Positions 16,291 through 25,169 of a stretch of DNA of 64,000 nucleotides are shown one piece after another (position 1 is the first letter of the stretch; every line of letters begins with the position of its first letter). The notes beneath the pieces were generated by a model. That model did no database searches, was not told the DNA's origin, and saw only the letters and a list, made by a program, of their open reading frames with translations. Made by a program: the position numbers and the translations under genes. This DNA comes from an uncultured bacterium (GTDB lineage: Bacteria > Cyanobacteriota > Vampirovibrionia > Gastranaerophilales > Gastranaerophilaceae). Location of the stretch: positions 5,216 to 69,215 of the forward strand of contig CAROLD010000009.1 of NCBI GenBank assembly GCA_949035555.1, in the 5' to 3' direction.

Positions 16291-16779
16291 TTATTGTCCT
16301 AACATTCGCTTAGTCTCAACCATATTCGGTTTTGGCATCGGGGTTCTCGGCGATGCATTATATCGTTCCCTCTGATAATTATCAATATACGGAACTTTAC
16401 CCGGATTTTTCATTATATCATCAATTTTATCAATATTTTTAAATCTGTCTTTCATTTCACCTTCAAAAGGAGTTGTATATTTGTGATAATCTGCATCCAG
16501 CACAAAGCTTTCAGTGTGTGGAACCGTGTTGAATGCAAGAACCATACCTTCCTGAAATAAATTTGTCAAAAGTCTGATAAATCCTACCCCGCCAATAACA
16601 ATTACGAGGAATACCCCGAGAATTTTAGGAGCTGCTGCAATTGTTTGTTCCTGAACCTGTGTTACTGCCTGCAAGATACCGACAACAAGACCGATACCCG
16701 CTGCTACAAGTACGCAGGGCATTGAGATTGAAAGCATTATTAAAAACCCTTTTGCTAAATATTCTAATAGAATTTCCAT
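16291..16779 (-). CDS. fliQ: Flagellar export apparatus protein FliQ with long C-terminal extension
   Basis: A 162-aa protein. The ATG at 16779 follows AAGGAC; the upstream in-frame extension to 16851 lies inside fliP and is rejected. Residues 1-88 are ordinary FliQ (two helices, AVTQVQEQTIAAAPKI between them). Standard FliQ ends near residue 90. Here a further 75 polar residues rich in Tyr, Pro, Lys and Asp continue to the stop 2 nt before the fliR start codon. The extra part has no recognisable domain and may be cytoplasmic, contacting other gate parts (inference). Confidence 0.87.
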   Translation of the reverse strand: MEILLEYLAKGFLIMLSISMPCVLVAAGIGLVVGILQAVTQVQEQTIAAAPKILGVFLVIVIGGVGFIRLLTNLFQEGMVLAFNTVPHTESFVLDADYHKYTTPFEGEMKDRFKNIDKIDDIMKNPGKVPYIDNYQRERYNASPRTPMPKPNMVETKRMLGQ

Positions 16780-16795
16780 TGTGTTGTTGTCCTTT

Positions 16796-17434
16796 TTAGT
16801 TGTAACTCGAAACAAGTCCTTGAACGATAAGCGCCCAGCCGTCAACCGCAATAAATATCAGGAGTTTGAACGGCATTGAAATAATCGTTGGCGATAGCAT
16901 GAACATCCCCAGCGCCAGTAGAATATTTGCAACTACCAAGTCCAGAATAATAAACGGTACAAAGATTATGAAGCTTATCTCAAAAGATGTTTTAAGTTCG
17001 CTGATGATGTATGCCGGTGCAATTTCCCAGATTGAAAGCTCGTCCGGCGATTGGGGTTTTGTCTTATGCGCAAGTTCTACAAAGAATGTTAAATCGCTTT
17101 CTCTGGTTTGTTTCAACATAAATTCTTTTAACGGTTTGGAGCCTTCCGTAACGGCGGCTACCATATCGTGGTTTTTCTGGTATGGTACCGATCCCATGTC
17201 ATACATTTTTTGGAAAGTACTTCCCATAGTATAAAATGTAAGAATTATTGATAAACCGATAATTACAATTGCCGGCGGAACTTGTTGGGTTCCCATTGCT
17301 GTTTTTAGCATTGAAAATACTACGACAAATCTCAAAAAACTTGTCATAGAGCAAAAAACAAACGGCAGTAATGAAAATAATGTCATTACTACTAGCATCT
17401 GTAATACCGGATTTAAATTTTGTAATTGGTCCAT
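16796..17434 (-). CDS. fliP: Flagellar export apparatus protein FliP
   Basis: A 212-aa core protein of the export gate. The family signature MTSFLRFVVVFSMLKTAMGTQQVPP is clear near residues 30-54 and FELKTSFEI-like and GMFMLSP motifs occur in the second half. Flagellar FliP is usually about 245 aa with a cleaved signal peptide. Here the protein begins directly before the first membrane helix, the short layout more usual in injectisome SctR proteins. The FliO neighbour and gene order still favour a flagellar system. RBS AAGGAAC. Confidence 0.88.
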   Translation of the reverse strand: MDQLQNLNPVLQMLVVMTLFSLLPFVFCSMTSFLRFVVVFSMLKTAMGTQQVPPAIVIIGLSIILTFYTMGSTFQKMYDMGSVPYQKNHDMVAAVTEGSKPLKEFMLKQTRESDLTFFVELAHKTKPQSPDELSIWEIAPAYIISELKTSFEISFIIFVPFIILDLVVANILLALGMFMLSPTIISMPFKLLIFIAVDGWALIVQGLVSSYN

Positions 17435-17446
17435 TTTATATGTTCC

Positions 17447-17992
17447 TTATAATTCGTTAATTTTTTTAGCCATTTCTTTCATTGTTGTGAAACCGTGGTT
17501 TGTCGGTTTGTCAAAGTCAAGCACAACGCTTTTTGTTGACGGTTCTCTTGTATCCATTTGTTGTTTTAATCTTCTTCCTTCAGGATTTTTTTGTCTGATT
17601 GTTTCCAGTCTTATCGGTTCGGCTTCAGGCTGGATAATATCCATATCTATTATCCTTTGATGAGGTTTTGGCTGTACAAGTACAGGTGCAGGCTCTTGTT
17701 CAATAATTTTACTAAATGTTTCCTGCTCTTGAATTCTATCTGAAGTTCCTAATTTTGAGAGCATTGTTGTTCTGTCAACATCTGATGCAATCAGAAACTT
17801 TTCATTTCCTGCTCTTACCACAAGCAATGATTTTCGCGGATTAATAGACATTGTTTCTTCTATGCTTAAGAATTTTGTATTGTCTTTATAAATCCCACCG
17901 TTAGCAAATTTTTTATAGACAAATACGGCAAAGAATATCAAGCCAAGCATTGCCATTGTATATACTGTGAAATTTACTAAATAACTGCTCAT
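17447..17992 (-). CDS. fliO: FliO-like flagellar export accessory protein
   Basis: A 181-aa protein with one N-terminal membrane helix (about 7-27) followed by a FliO-type domain (about 40-85; LSIEETMSINPRKSLLVVRAG is the recognisable stretch). The C-terminal 90 residues are polar, with no domain seen. FliO helps assemble the FliP ring. Position directly upstream of fliP supports the call. RBS GGGGAG. Confidence 0.8.
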   Translation of the reverse strand: MSSYLVNFTVYTMAMLGLIFFAVFVYKKFANGGIYKDNTKFLSIEETMSINPRKSLLVVRAGNEKFLIASDVDRTTMLSKLGTSDRIQEQETFSKIIEQEPAPVLVQPKPHQRIIDMDIIQPEAEPIRLETIRQKNPEGRRLKQQMDTREPSTKSVVLDFDKPTNHGFTTMKEMAKKINEL

Positions 17993-18014
17993 TTTATCTC
18001 CCCGCTATAAGTTT

Positions 18015-19211
18015 TTATATATTTTCGTCTTCAAGTTCAAAGTCGCTGTAGTCAAAATCTTCTTCGCCTTCTTCGTCATTTTGACTGTTATTTTCTTCAA
18101 CTTCATTCTCGTTAGAATAATCTTCTTCCTCTTCATCTTCTTGAGAGTATTCTTCATCATTCTGAGAAGGTTTTGCCGATCCGGTTTGAACTCCGTCCCC
18201 TGTCAAAATTTGGTTAACTTTAACACCATATCTGTCGTTTACTATAACAAGTGTTCCGCTAGCGATTGGTTTTCCTTCAACTTTTAGTGTTACGTTGTTG
18301 TTGTATAGAGATGTTAAATCTACAACAAGTCCGTTTTCTATATCTTTGAGTTCGCCCAGAGTAACTTTTACCGAATCAAATTCGGCATACATATCTACTT
18401 CGATGCTGTCCCATATATTTTTCTGAGTGCCGTCGCCCATATCGTCTCCTCCGTCATTTGTTTCAGGTATTAGTATGTCCATATTGGGTTCTAAATTTAT
18501 TTCCATTTCTTCGCCGAACGCAGATAGTTTCATCTGCTCAAGGCTGCTGTCGTCAAAAACAACTACATCGTCTTCTTCTAAATTTTTCACATCAAACAGT
18601 GAAAATCTTGTCTTGCCCACTAAGACTTTTACAGATGTTTCGCTGTCAGGAAAATCATCTTCCGAAAATTTTTCGCCTGATGATTGAATCGCTTCAGGGG
18701 TAATTAAACTTTGCGGGATAGTTATAATTATTTTTCCTGCATTTTTTGTATAGTTTTCTTTGTCTTTTATAATAAAAGTCATATGTATAACATCAAAATT
18801 TGATCTTCTTAATTCTGATGCTGGCGGTTCGTTAATTTTGCCTTTCAATGCGTCAAAAAGATAACTGTTAAATGATGTTATAATCTTTGCTTCCAGTTCA
18901 GAGATTTTGTTTATATTAAATTTGCTTTTTGATTGTCCAAGTGTTGTATTTAGGATAATTGCAATTGCTTTTTCCGTTGTTCTGAAAAACATATCATAAT
19001 CTTGATTTATTCGAATTTTCGTAACAAAACAAGAATCACTATCCATTAAGCAATTGATATTTTTACTTAAGCCGATGAATTGAGTTTCAAAATTATCTGC
19101 GAAAAAGTCGTCACAAGTACTTTGTACTATTTCAGGGAAAACGCGTTGATACCAATCGTATTCCTTATACAATTCGTCTGTTGATATTGAATTTTGGATT
19201 TTATTTTCCAT
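18015..19211 (-). CDS. Flagellar switch protein, FliM/FliN-like, with two SpoA domains and acidic tail
   Basis: A 398-aa protein. Residues about 30-180 resemble the CheC-like middle part of FliM/FliY. Two SpoA-type domains appear to follow: about 190-245 (VLVGKTRFSLFDVKNLEEDD) and 268-335 (DMYAEFDSVKVTLGELKDIENG). The last 50 residues are almost all Glu, Asp, Asn and Ser. One polypeptide may do the jobs of FliM and FliN (C-ring, switching, export docking), as FliY or SctQ do. No EIDALL-like CheY-binding peptide is obvious at the N-terminus. First gene of the fliOPQR cluster. The ribosome-binding site is weak. Confidence 0.72.
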   Translation of the reverse strand: MENKIQNSISTDELYKEYDWYQRVFPEIVQSTCDDFFADNFETQFIGLSKNINCLMDSDSCFVTKIRINQDYDMFFRTTEKAIAIILNTTLGQSKSKFNINKISELEAKIITSFNSYLFDALKGKINEPPASELRRSNFDVIHMTFIIKDKENYTKNAGKIIITIPQSLITPEAIQSSGEKFSEDDFPDSETSVKVLVGKTRFSLFDVKNLEEDDVVVFDDSSLEQMKLSAFGEEMEINLEPNMDILIPETNDGGDDMGDGTQKNIWDSIEVDMYAEFDSVKVTLGELKDIENGLVVDLTSLYNNNVTLKVEGKPIASGTLVIVNDRYGVKVNQILTGDGVQTGSAKPSQNDEEYSQEDEEEEDYSNENEVEENNSQNDEEGEEDFDYSDFELEDENI

Positions 19212-19333
19212 TACAACTATCCCTTGATTTATCCCCTGAGAAATATAAGCGCATATTTCCCACCTCTACAATAAAATATAATCAAAAAGATTACATCAAT
19301 CTTTTAATGGATATTTTTAAAAAGTCATAAAAA

Positions 19334-19361
19334 AAGACTTGAGATAAAAATCTCAAGTCTT
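19334..19361 (-). terminator. Terminator of secF
   Basis: AAGACTTGAGA pairs with TCTCAAGTCTT around a 6-nt loop, 16 nt beyond the secF stop. On the minus strand it is followed by a T run. Confidence 0.85.
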
Positions 19362-19377
19362 AAAAAATTTATTTTGA

Positions 19378-20355
19378 CTAGCCTTCAACTGCCATACGTC
19401 GTGGCTGTCCTTTTTTCTCATTCCAGAAGTCAACAAGCATTGAACAGAAGAAGATACTTGAATAAGTACCTACAACTACACCGAGCATCATAGCTAGGAC
19501 GAAATCTTTTGTTGTAACTCCGCCGAAGAAATATAATGCCGCAAGTGTGATGAATGTTGTTAATGAAGTATTGACACTTCTTGCTAATGTTTGGTTAACA
19601 GAAGCATCAACGATTTCACCGTAGGTCATTTTCTTGCCGTAATATCTTAGATTTTCTCTAATTCTGTCAAAAGTTACGATTGTGTCGTTAATTGAGAAAC
19701 CGATAACTGTCAGAATAGCTGTCAGGAACAAACCATCAACCTGTACGTTGCAGAATATCCCCAGAAGTGAGAATACTCCGATTACAAACACAACATCGTG
19801 TACAAGTCCTAATATTGCTGCAATTGCATATTCAAGTTTAAATCTGTATGAAATATATGCAATCATAACAAGGATTGCTAAAGTTAAAGCTATCATTGAT
19901 TTTTTAAATAGTTCTTTACCTAATGTCGGTCCAACAGATGAAACTTGAACTAATTCTGAATTTTTGTATTCTTTTTGAACAAGATTTGTAATATTAGAAG
20001 CTAATTCAGAGCCTTCATCAATAAATTTTGTTCTGATAGAAAGAATAGATTTCATATTATTATTTTCTTTAGTTGGTGTAACATTCAATACCTGAAGATA
20101 AGAGTTTGTGACACCAAGGTCTGCTAATTTTTCACGTGTTTTTGCAAGCTGTTCACTGGAAACAGATTCCGGTGTTCCGTATTGCAAAATTGTACCGCCT
20201 GTATAGTCAATGCCGACTTTTACAGGTGAATGTGTTGGATATGTAACCATTGAATATATCATTGCTACGATTCCCGGAAGTAACAATAATGCAGATAAAC
20301 ACATCCAGACAACTCTGTATTTTACTACGTGTACTGCGTTTTTAAAGTTAAACAT
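19378..20355 (-). CDS. secF: Protein translocase subunit SecF
   Basis: A 325-aa six-helix membrane protein of the RND superfamily that with SecD uses the proton gradient to complete Sec export. Landmarks are VGIDYTGGT near the N-terminus, the periplasmic loop (about 50-140), SVGPTLG and the signature GFSINDTIVTFDRIREN. Length normal. It follows secD after 22 nt and ends in a terminator. RBS upstream of ATG is AGGTAA (weak). Confidence 0.95.
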   Translation of the reverse strand: MFNFKNAVHVVKYRVVWMCLSALLLLPGIVAMIYSMVTYPTHSPVKVGIDYTGGTILQYGTPESVSSEQLAKTREKLADLGVTNSYLQVLNVTPTKENNNMKSILSIRTKFIDEGSELASNITNLVQKEYKNSELVQVSSVGPTLGKELFKKSMIALTLAILVMIAYISYRFKLEYAIAAILGLVHDVVFVIGVFSLLGIFCNVQVDGLFLTAILTVIGFSINDTIVTFDRIRENLRYYGKKMTYGEIVDASVNQTLARSVNTSLTTFITLAALYFFGGVTTKDFVLAMMLGVVVGTYSSIFFCSMLVDFWNEKKGQPRRMAVEG

Positions 20356-20377
20356 TTTATAATTACCTCATACTTTC

Positions 20378-21712
20378 TTAGTCTAAAATACCAAAACGAG
20401 CTTTTTCGCGTTTTGTTTCTGCTGCTTCATAACCTTTTCCGATTTCATCTTTAGCTAAACCGAATAATGCAGGATATTTCAATTCTCCTGTACCGAAGAT
20501 TAAGTGCATGAAGTTTTTAGTAACAGTGATTGCCGTAAACATTGAAACAACCACACCTATTGCAAGTGTTAATGCAAACCCTTTAACAACACTTGTTCCA
20601 AGGAAATAAAGGATTATACAGGTTAAAATTGTTGTCATGTTTGAATCGAAAATACTTGTGAATGCACGGTCGAAACCTGAATTAATTGCTGTAAATAAGT
20701 TTCTGCCGGCTCTCAATTCTTCTTTCGTTCTTTCGAAAATCAAGATGTTAGCATCAACCGCCATACCGATACTCAGGATAAAACCTGCGATGCCTGCAAG
20801 AGTAAGAGTTACAGGGATTGCTTTAAATAAAGCAAACAATATTAAGCCATAAATTATAAGAGCTATATCAGCAATCAGACCAGGAACTCTGTAGATTACC
20901 AACATAAATAACATTACAAATCCAACACCGATAATTCCTGCGAATTTTGATTTTTCAATACTGTCAGAACCCAATGTCGGACCAACCGTGTTTTCTTCAA
21001 TAATATCAGAAGGAACAGGTAATGCACCTGCGTTTAACAGGTTAACCATTTTTTCTGCTTCTTCATATTTGAATCCGCTTGAACCGCCTGAGATTTCAGC
21101 TCTTCCGCCAAAGATTGCTTCTCTGATTACAGGAGCAGAGATTTCTTCGTTATCAAAGAAAATAGCCATCTGCTGCCCTACTAATTTCTGGGTGAGTTCT
21201 GCAAATTTGGTTGCGCCTTTGCCGTTGAATTCCAATGAAACTGTCCATTGACCGGTTTGGTCAGAACCAATACTTGCAGATTTAAGGTCTTCCCCTGTTA
21301 ATCCGGTTGGTTCCCATAAATAGGCTCCTGTTTTTTCATCACGCATAGGTTGTTTGTTAGCGTCAAAAACAGGTTGTTTAAATTCCAATTGTGCAGTTTT
21401 ACCTAAAAATGCTTCTGCTTCTTTAAGATCTGTAACGTTAGGAATTTCAACAAGAAGTCTTTTATCACCCACTTGAGCAACACTTGTCTCCGAAACACCG
21501 AGTTTATTTACACGGCTTTCGATTGCATATTGCAGTCTGCTCATAACTTCAGGTGTGATTTTTCTAACCGAGTCGGTTGTTTTTGCTTCAAGCATAATTC
21601 GAGAACCGCCGACAAGGTCAAGACCAAGTTTTGTAGGTTTTTTGTAAATTGTAAAAATTGATGCTATTGCGATAATTACAATTACCCAAAACATGATAAT
21701 TTTGTTTTTCAA
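20378..21712 (-). CDS. secD: Protein translocase subunit SecD
   Basis: A 444-aa partner of SecF. The start is TTG at 21712 with GAGGG about 8 nt upstream; the next in-frame ATG would cut into the first helix. Signature GLDLVGGSRIMLEA follows the first helix, and VDANILIFERTKEELRAG marks the fourth. E. coli SecD is 615 aa; this shorter layout is common in cyanobacteria and Firmicutes. It is 69 nt after dapA without a visible terminator, so co-transcription is possible. Confidence 0.95.
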   Translation of the reverse strand: MKNKIIMFWVIVIIAIASIFTIYKKPTKLGLDLVGGSRIMLEAKTTDSVRKITPEVMSRLQYAIESRVNKLGVSETSVAQVGDKRLLVEIPNVTDLKEAEAFLGKTAQLEFKQPVFDANKQPMRDEKTGAYLWEPTGLTGEDLKSASIGSDQTGQWTVSLEFNGKGATKFAELTQKLVGQQMAIFFDNEEISAPVIREAIFGGRAEISGGSSGFKYEEAEKMVNLLNAGALPVPSDIIEENTVGPTLGSDSIEKSKFAGIIGVGFVMLFMLVIYRVPGLIADIALIIYGLILFALFKAIPVTLTLAGIAGFILSIGMAVDANILIFERTKEELRAGRNLFTAINSGFDRAFTSIFDSNMTTILTCIILYFLGTSVVKGFALTLAIGVVVSMFTAITVTKNFMHLIFGTGELKYPALFGLAKDEIGKGYEAAETKREKARFGILD

Positions 21713-21781
21713 TTTTCTACCCTCTTATATATGTACAACTTTTATTTAATTTATTAATAACATTTAATATACTAAAATGAA

Positions 21782-22690
21782 CTAGCCTTCTTCGCCTAAT
21801 TCTCTTTTAACATCATCAATTATTTTAAACAGAGTTACTTTTTCTTCATCAGTTAGAGTAACAAGCGGTTTTCTTACATAATCCCCGATTAAACCTTTAT
21901 AAGCCAGAGCTGCTTTAACAGGTGTAGGATTAGGAGCCATAAACAGGTTTTTAAATACCGGATAAAGTTTTTTATGCATATTTCTTGCCGCGTTAACATC
22001 GCCTGTTTTGAAGTTTCTAATCATAGATTTGATTTCAGAACCGAATAGATGTGACGCAACTGAAATTACCCCGTGAGCTCCGACAGACATCATAGGAAGA
22101 GTTAAGCTGTCATCGCCTGAGTAAATTGCAAAATTATCAGGACACATAATTTTTAATTCTGTAATTTTATCTAAATCAGGGAAGCTTTGTTTTACCCCTA
22201 CGATATTTTCAAATTTTTCAGCCAGATAAGCAACAGTTTTAGGTTCCATATTAACACCTGTGCGTGACGGGATATTATACAGAATAATCGGCAAATTTGT
22301 TGACTGCGCAATTGTTGAAAAATGTTCTATTATTCCTCTTTGGTTAGGTTTGTTGTAATACGGAACAACTGATAAAATTGCATCAACTTCTTCTTTCTGA
22401 GCAAGTTTTGTGTAATCAAAGGCGGAAGCTGTAGAGTTTGAACCTGCACCTAAAATGATTTTAGCTTTGTTTGCAGCGGCTCTTTTTACTGTGCTGACAA
22501 GCTCGATTTCCTCTTCATTAGTTAATGTTGGCGATTCTCCTGTTGTTCCGGCAACAAGAATTGCATCACTGCCATTTTCGATTAAATGTTTTGTTAGCTC
22601 TTCAACTCTGTCATAATCAATTGCACCTGATTTTTCCATCGGTGTAACCATTGCCGTAATAACTTCTCCGCAATCATATCTTAGTGCCAT
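21782..22690 (-). CDS. dapA: 4-hydroxy-tetrahydrodipicolinate synthase
   Basis: A 302-aa class I aldolase joining pyruvate and aspartate semialdehyde, the entry to lysine and diaminopimelate. GTTGESPTL (about 47-55) matches the substrate-binding motif, YNIPSRTGVN contains the catalytic Tyr region, and the Schiff-base lysine is in NIVGVKQSFPD. RBS AGGGGA. Divergent from lptC. Together with dapF at 62902-63738 it indicates meso-DAP-type peptidoglycan. Confidence 0.94.
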   Translation of the reverse strand: MALRYDCGEVITAMVTPMEKSGAIDYDRVEELTKHLIENGSDAILVAGTTGESPTLTNEEEIELVSTVKRAAANKAKIILGAGSNSTASAFDYTKLAQKEEVDAILSVVPYYNKPNQRGIIEHFSTIAQSTNLPIILYNIPSRTGVNMEPKTVAYLAEKFENIVGVKQSFPDLDKITELKIMCPDNFAIYSGDDSLTLPMMSVGAHGVISVASHLFGSEIKSMIRNFKTGDVNAARNMHKKLYPVFKNLFMAPNPTPVKAALAYKGLIGDYVRKPLVTLTDEEKVTLFKIIDDVKRELGEEG

Positions 22691-22808
22691 ATTTATTTCC
22701 CCTCTTTTCCTCGTCTGTATATATATGATAATTATATTACAAAAGAAAATAATATGATTAATTATTAAGAAGGGTTACTGATGCTTATTTATACATTTTA
22801 AATATTTG

Positions 22809-22817
22809 TGCTAAAAT
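22809..22817 (+). promoter_or_regulatory. Extended -10 of a probable leaderless lptC promoter
   Basis: TG at 22809-22810 and TAAAAT at 22812-22817, with a weak TTTATA -35 at 22788-22793. The -10 ends 6 nt before the lptC ATG and no Shine-Dalgarno exists. Confidence 0.5.
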
Positions 22818-22823
22818 TAGATT

Positions 22824-23405
22824 ATGAAGTGGCAGGATATTCAAAAGAAAAAAAGGGTATATGTAGGGCTTTTGATAGCTCTTGGAGCAGTGCTGGCATG
22901 GGCGTTTATCACAGCAAGTGTAATTACACATGATTTTAATCGAAAACAGGTAGAGGCACGCGGAGATGAACAGGAAGCTGTAGTAAACGGCATTATTTTG
23001 ACCGAAACCAAAGATGACCAAAAGTATTGGGAAATTTATGGCGAAACAGGCAAATGGGATAGTAAGCAGGGGATTGCACAGTTAAATAAAGTTATCGGAA
23101 ATTTCTATAAGGATAATGAAGTTTCCATGAGTTTCGAGTCGTCAAAAGGTACTTATAATTCTAAAGACGGCGATATTACTTTATATAATGACACTTATAT
23201 TGTCTTGAAAGACGGAATTACTTTGAATGCAGATAAACTGCACTGGATAAATTCTAAAACACCGATTGTGGCAGAAGGTCATATTAAAATTCAAAAAGGG
23301 AAAGAATTGTTGTCAACGGCTGATAAAATTACTATTAGTCCGGACTATAACAGTTTTAAGATAAGTGGAAATACGGTTTCAAAAGTTTATGAGGGTAAAA
23401 AATAG
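22824..23405 (+). CDS. lptC: LPS export protein LptC
   Basis: A 193-aa bitopic inner-membrane protein. The N-terminal helix (about 11-31) is followed by a periplasmic beta-jellyroll of the LptC/OstA type (EQEAVVNGIILTETKDDQKYWEIYGETG; NADKLHWINSKTPIVAEGHI). LptC passes LPS from the LptBFG transporter to LptA, encoded next with a 1-nt gap. First gene of a six-gene unit running to aroE. No ribosome-binding site precedes the ATG. Confidence 0.88.
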   Translation: MKWQDIQKKKRVYVGLLIALGAVLAWAFITASVITHDFNRKQVEARGDEQEAVVNGIILTETKDDQKYWEIYGETGKWDSKQGIAQLNKVIGNFYKDNEVSMSFESSKGTYNSKDGDITLYNDTYIVLKDGITLNADKLHWINSKTPIVAEGHIKIQKGKELLSTADKITISPDYNSFKISGNTVSKVYEGKK

Positions 23406-23406
23406 T

Positions 23407-24381
23407 ATGAAAAAAATATTTGCTGTAATGGTATCAGCGCTGTTGCTGACAGGGATTGCGGTTCAGGCATCTGATTTAATCATTGAATCTAAAAATCAAA
23501 CCTTTAATGAATCTGATAATAAGATTAAATTCGACGGAAATGTTAAAGTCACCGTTGATGATTTGAAAGTTGTTGGAGAAAAAGCTGATGTTAATGTTAC
23601 CAAAGATCAAAAATTAGACACTGCAACTTTCTATGAAAAACCTTACGCTTTTGAAATTAAAAAGAATAAAAAAAGAGAAGTTAAAGCAAATATTTTAAAA
23701 GTATCACTTATTTCAAAAATTGTAAGAGCTGAAGGTGATACACAGTCAATCGTATTTGAAGGTAAAAAACCAATAGTTGTAATTAACGCTGATGTTCAGG
23801 AGTACGATACAAAAACAGGTGTTATGACTGCAACAGGTGCTGTTACTATGTTGTATAAAGAAATCGAAACTTTTTCAAATTCAGCACAAATCACAACCGA
23901 TAAAAACGGCGACCTAAAAAGACTTGTATTAACGGGTAATGCGCGTGTTAAACAGGAAAAAAATGAATCTTATGCTGATAAATTTGTTTATGAAGCCGCA
24001 TCAGGAAACTTAACTGCTTACGGTAACACGACATCAAATTCAATAACAGACGATGGTTCAAAATTGACATTAAAATCAAGCTATCAGGAATACAACCAAA
24101 AACGTTCAACTTTTAATGCTAGCGGCAACGTAAGAATTTGGTATCAGGATTACTATGCGGCAGGTCCGAAAGTTACATTATATCCGAGCGCAGGATCAAC
24201 AAAGCCAAATGAAGCATACTTTACAGGTCGTTCCAGCATTACTCAGGGCGTAAGAACCATTTATGCAGACAAAATCAAAATGACAATGAAGCCGAAAAGT
24301 TTTGATGCTCAAGGCAACACAAGAACCGTTATAAAAAATATCGGTTCAGGTTCAGACGATAATGTGACATTAGGGCTGTAG
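23407..24381 (+). CDS. lptA: LptA/OstA-like LPS transport protein
   Basis: A 324-aa periplasmic protein. The ATG at 23407 starts a signal peptide (1-21, ending VQA); an upstream in-frame start at 23365 would overlap lptC and lose the signal. The rest is repeated OstA-type beta strands (FDGNVKVTVDDLKVVGEKADV; AYGNTTSNSITDDG; ASGNVRIWYQDYYAAG). E. coli LptA is 185 aa; longer forms like this occur in cyanobacterial relatives and may span more of the periplasm. Follows lptC immediately. Confidence 0.85.
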   Translation: MKKIFAVMVSALLLTGIAVQASDLIIESKNQTFNESDNKIKFDGNVKVTVDDLKVVGEKADVNVTKDQKLDTATFYEKPYAFEIKKNKKREVKANILKVSLISKIVRAEGDTQSIVFEGKKPIVVINADVQEYDTKTGVMTATGAVTMLYKEIETFSNSAQITTDKNGDLKRLVLTGNARVKQEKNESYADKFVYEAASGNLTAYGNTTSNSITDDGSKLTLKSSYQEYNQKRSTFNASGNVRIWYQDYYAAGPKVTLYPSAGSTKPNEAYFTGRSSITQGVRTIYADKIKMTMKPKSFDAQGNTRTVIKNIGSGSDDNVTLGL

Positions 24382-24389
24382 AGGTAAAG

Positions 24390-25169
24390 ATGAAAGATAA
24401 AATTGATAAAGCTATAGAATGTTTTAAAAAGCAAGATTGGAATGGTGCAATTGATTTATTCACATCTGTTCTGGAAGTTGATACTGATAATGCTGAAATT
24501 TATAACAATCTCGGTCTTTGCTATGCAAATATCGGCGATGATAACAAAGCTGAAAAGAACTACCTTAAATGTATTGAATTAAATCCGCAGCTTCCGCAAT
24601 GTTATATCAATCTTGTTGATATTTATTATAAGCAAAATCGATTGGGCGAAGGCATAAATATACTTTCTTATGCTATAGATATGTTGCCTGAGGATTTGCT
24701 TTTCAGGCATTATCTTGCAAGATTTTATATGGAAGATACCAAACAGGATTTAGCAATTGACGAATTAGAATTTATTCTGGAAAAGCAGCCTGATAATTAT
24801 GATGCTTATTATGATTTAGCTAAAATTTATTTTGATTTCGGAAATTATGATTCTGCTATCGAAAATTTTGAAAATGTTCTTGAATACAAAGATGATAACG
24901 AATGGATTTATTATTATCTCGCCGAGGCTTATCAGGCAAATGATGAGATTGATAAAGCTATTTCAAACTTCTTAAAATCAATTGCATCAAATAATAAATT
25001 TCCTCTGCCATATAAAAAAGTTGCAATACTCTTTATGGCACGCGGAGATTTTGATGATGCAATCGAATATCTGGAAGACTATATGAATTTTGACATTCCG
25101 CAAGAAGAAAAAGACAATACCTCAGCATTGATTAAAACTATTCAAAATAAAAAAGAGAAGAACGCATAA
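24390..25169 (+). CDS. Tetratricopeptide-repeat protein
   Basis: A 259-aa protein made almost wholly of TPRs, about seven 34-residue units from residue 3 onward (for example AEIYNNLGLCYANIGDDNKAE and DAYYDLAKIYFDFGNYDSAIE). No signal peptide or membrane helix, so probably cytoplasmic. It is embedded between lptA and dprA with GAGG before its ATG, and its stop overlaps the dprA start by one base. A scaffold role is likely; the partner is unknown. Confidence 0.85.
   Translation: MKDKIDKAIECFKKQDWNGAIDLFTSVLEVDTDNAEIYNNLGLCYANIGDDNKAEKNYLKCIELNPQLPQCYINLVDIYYKQNRLGEGINILSYAIDMLPEDLLFRHYLARFYMEDTKQDLAIDELEFILEKQPDNYDAYYDLAKIYFDFGNYDSAIENFENVLEYKDDNEWIYYYLAEAYQANDEIDKAISNFLKSIASNNKFPLPYKKVAILFMARGDFDDAIEYLEDYMNFDIPQEEKDNTSALIKTIQNKKEKNA

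Noticed and set aside
16291..16851. FliQ starting at 16851
   Set aside because: The added 24 codons lie inside fliP in another frame and lack homology; a good ribosome-binding site precedes 16779.
15506..19211. fliMN-O-P-Q-R as a non-flagellar type III injectisome
   Set aside because: A FliO homologue and the order M/N-O-P-Q-R are flagellar; no secretin, needle or effector genes nearby. The short FliP alone is not enough.
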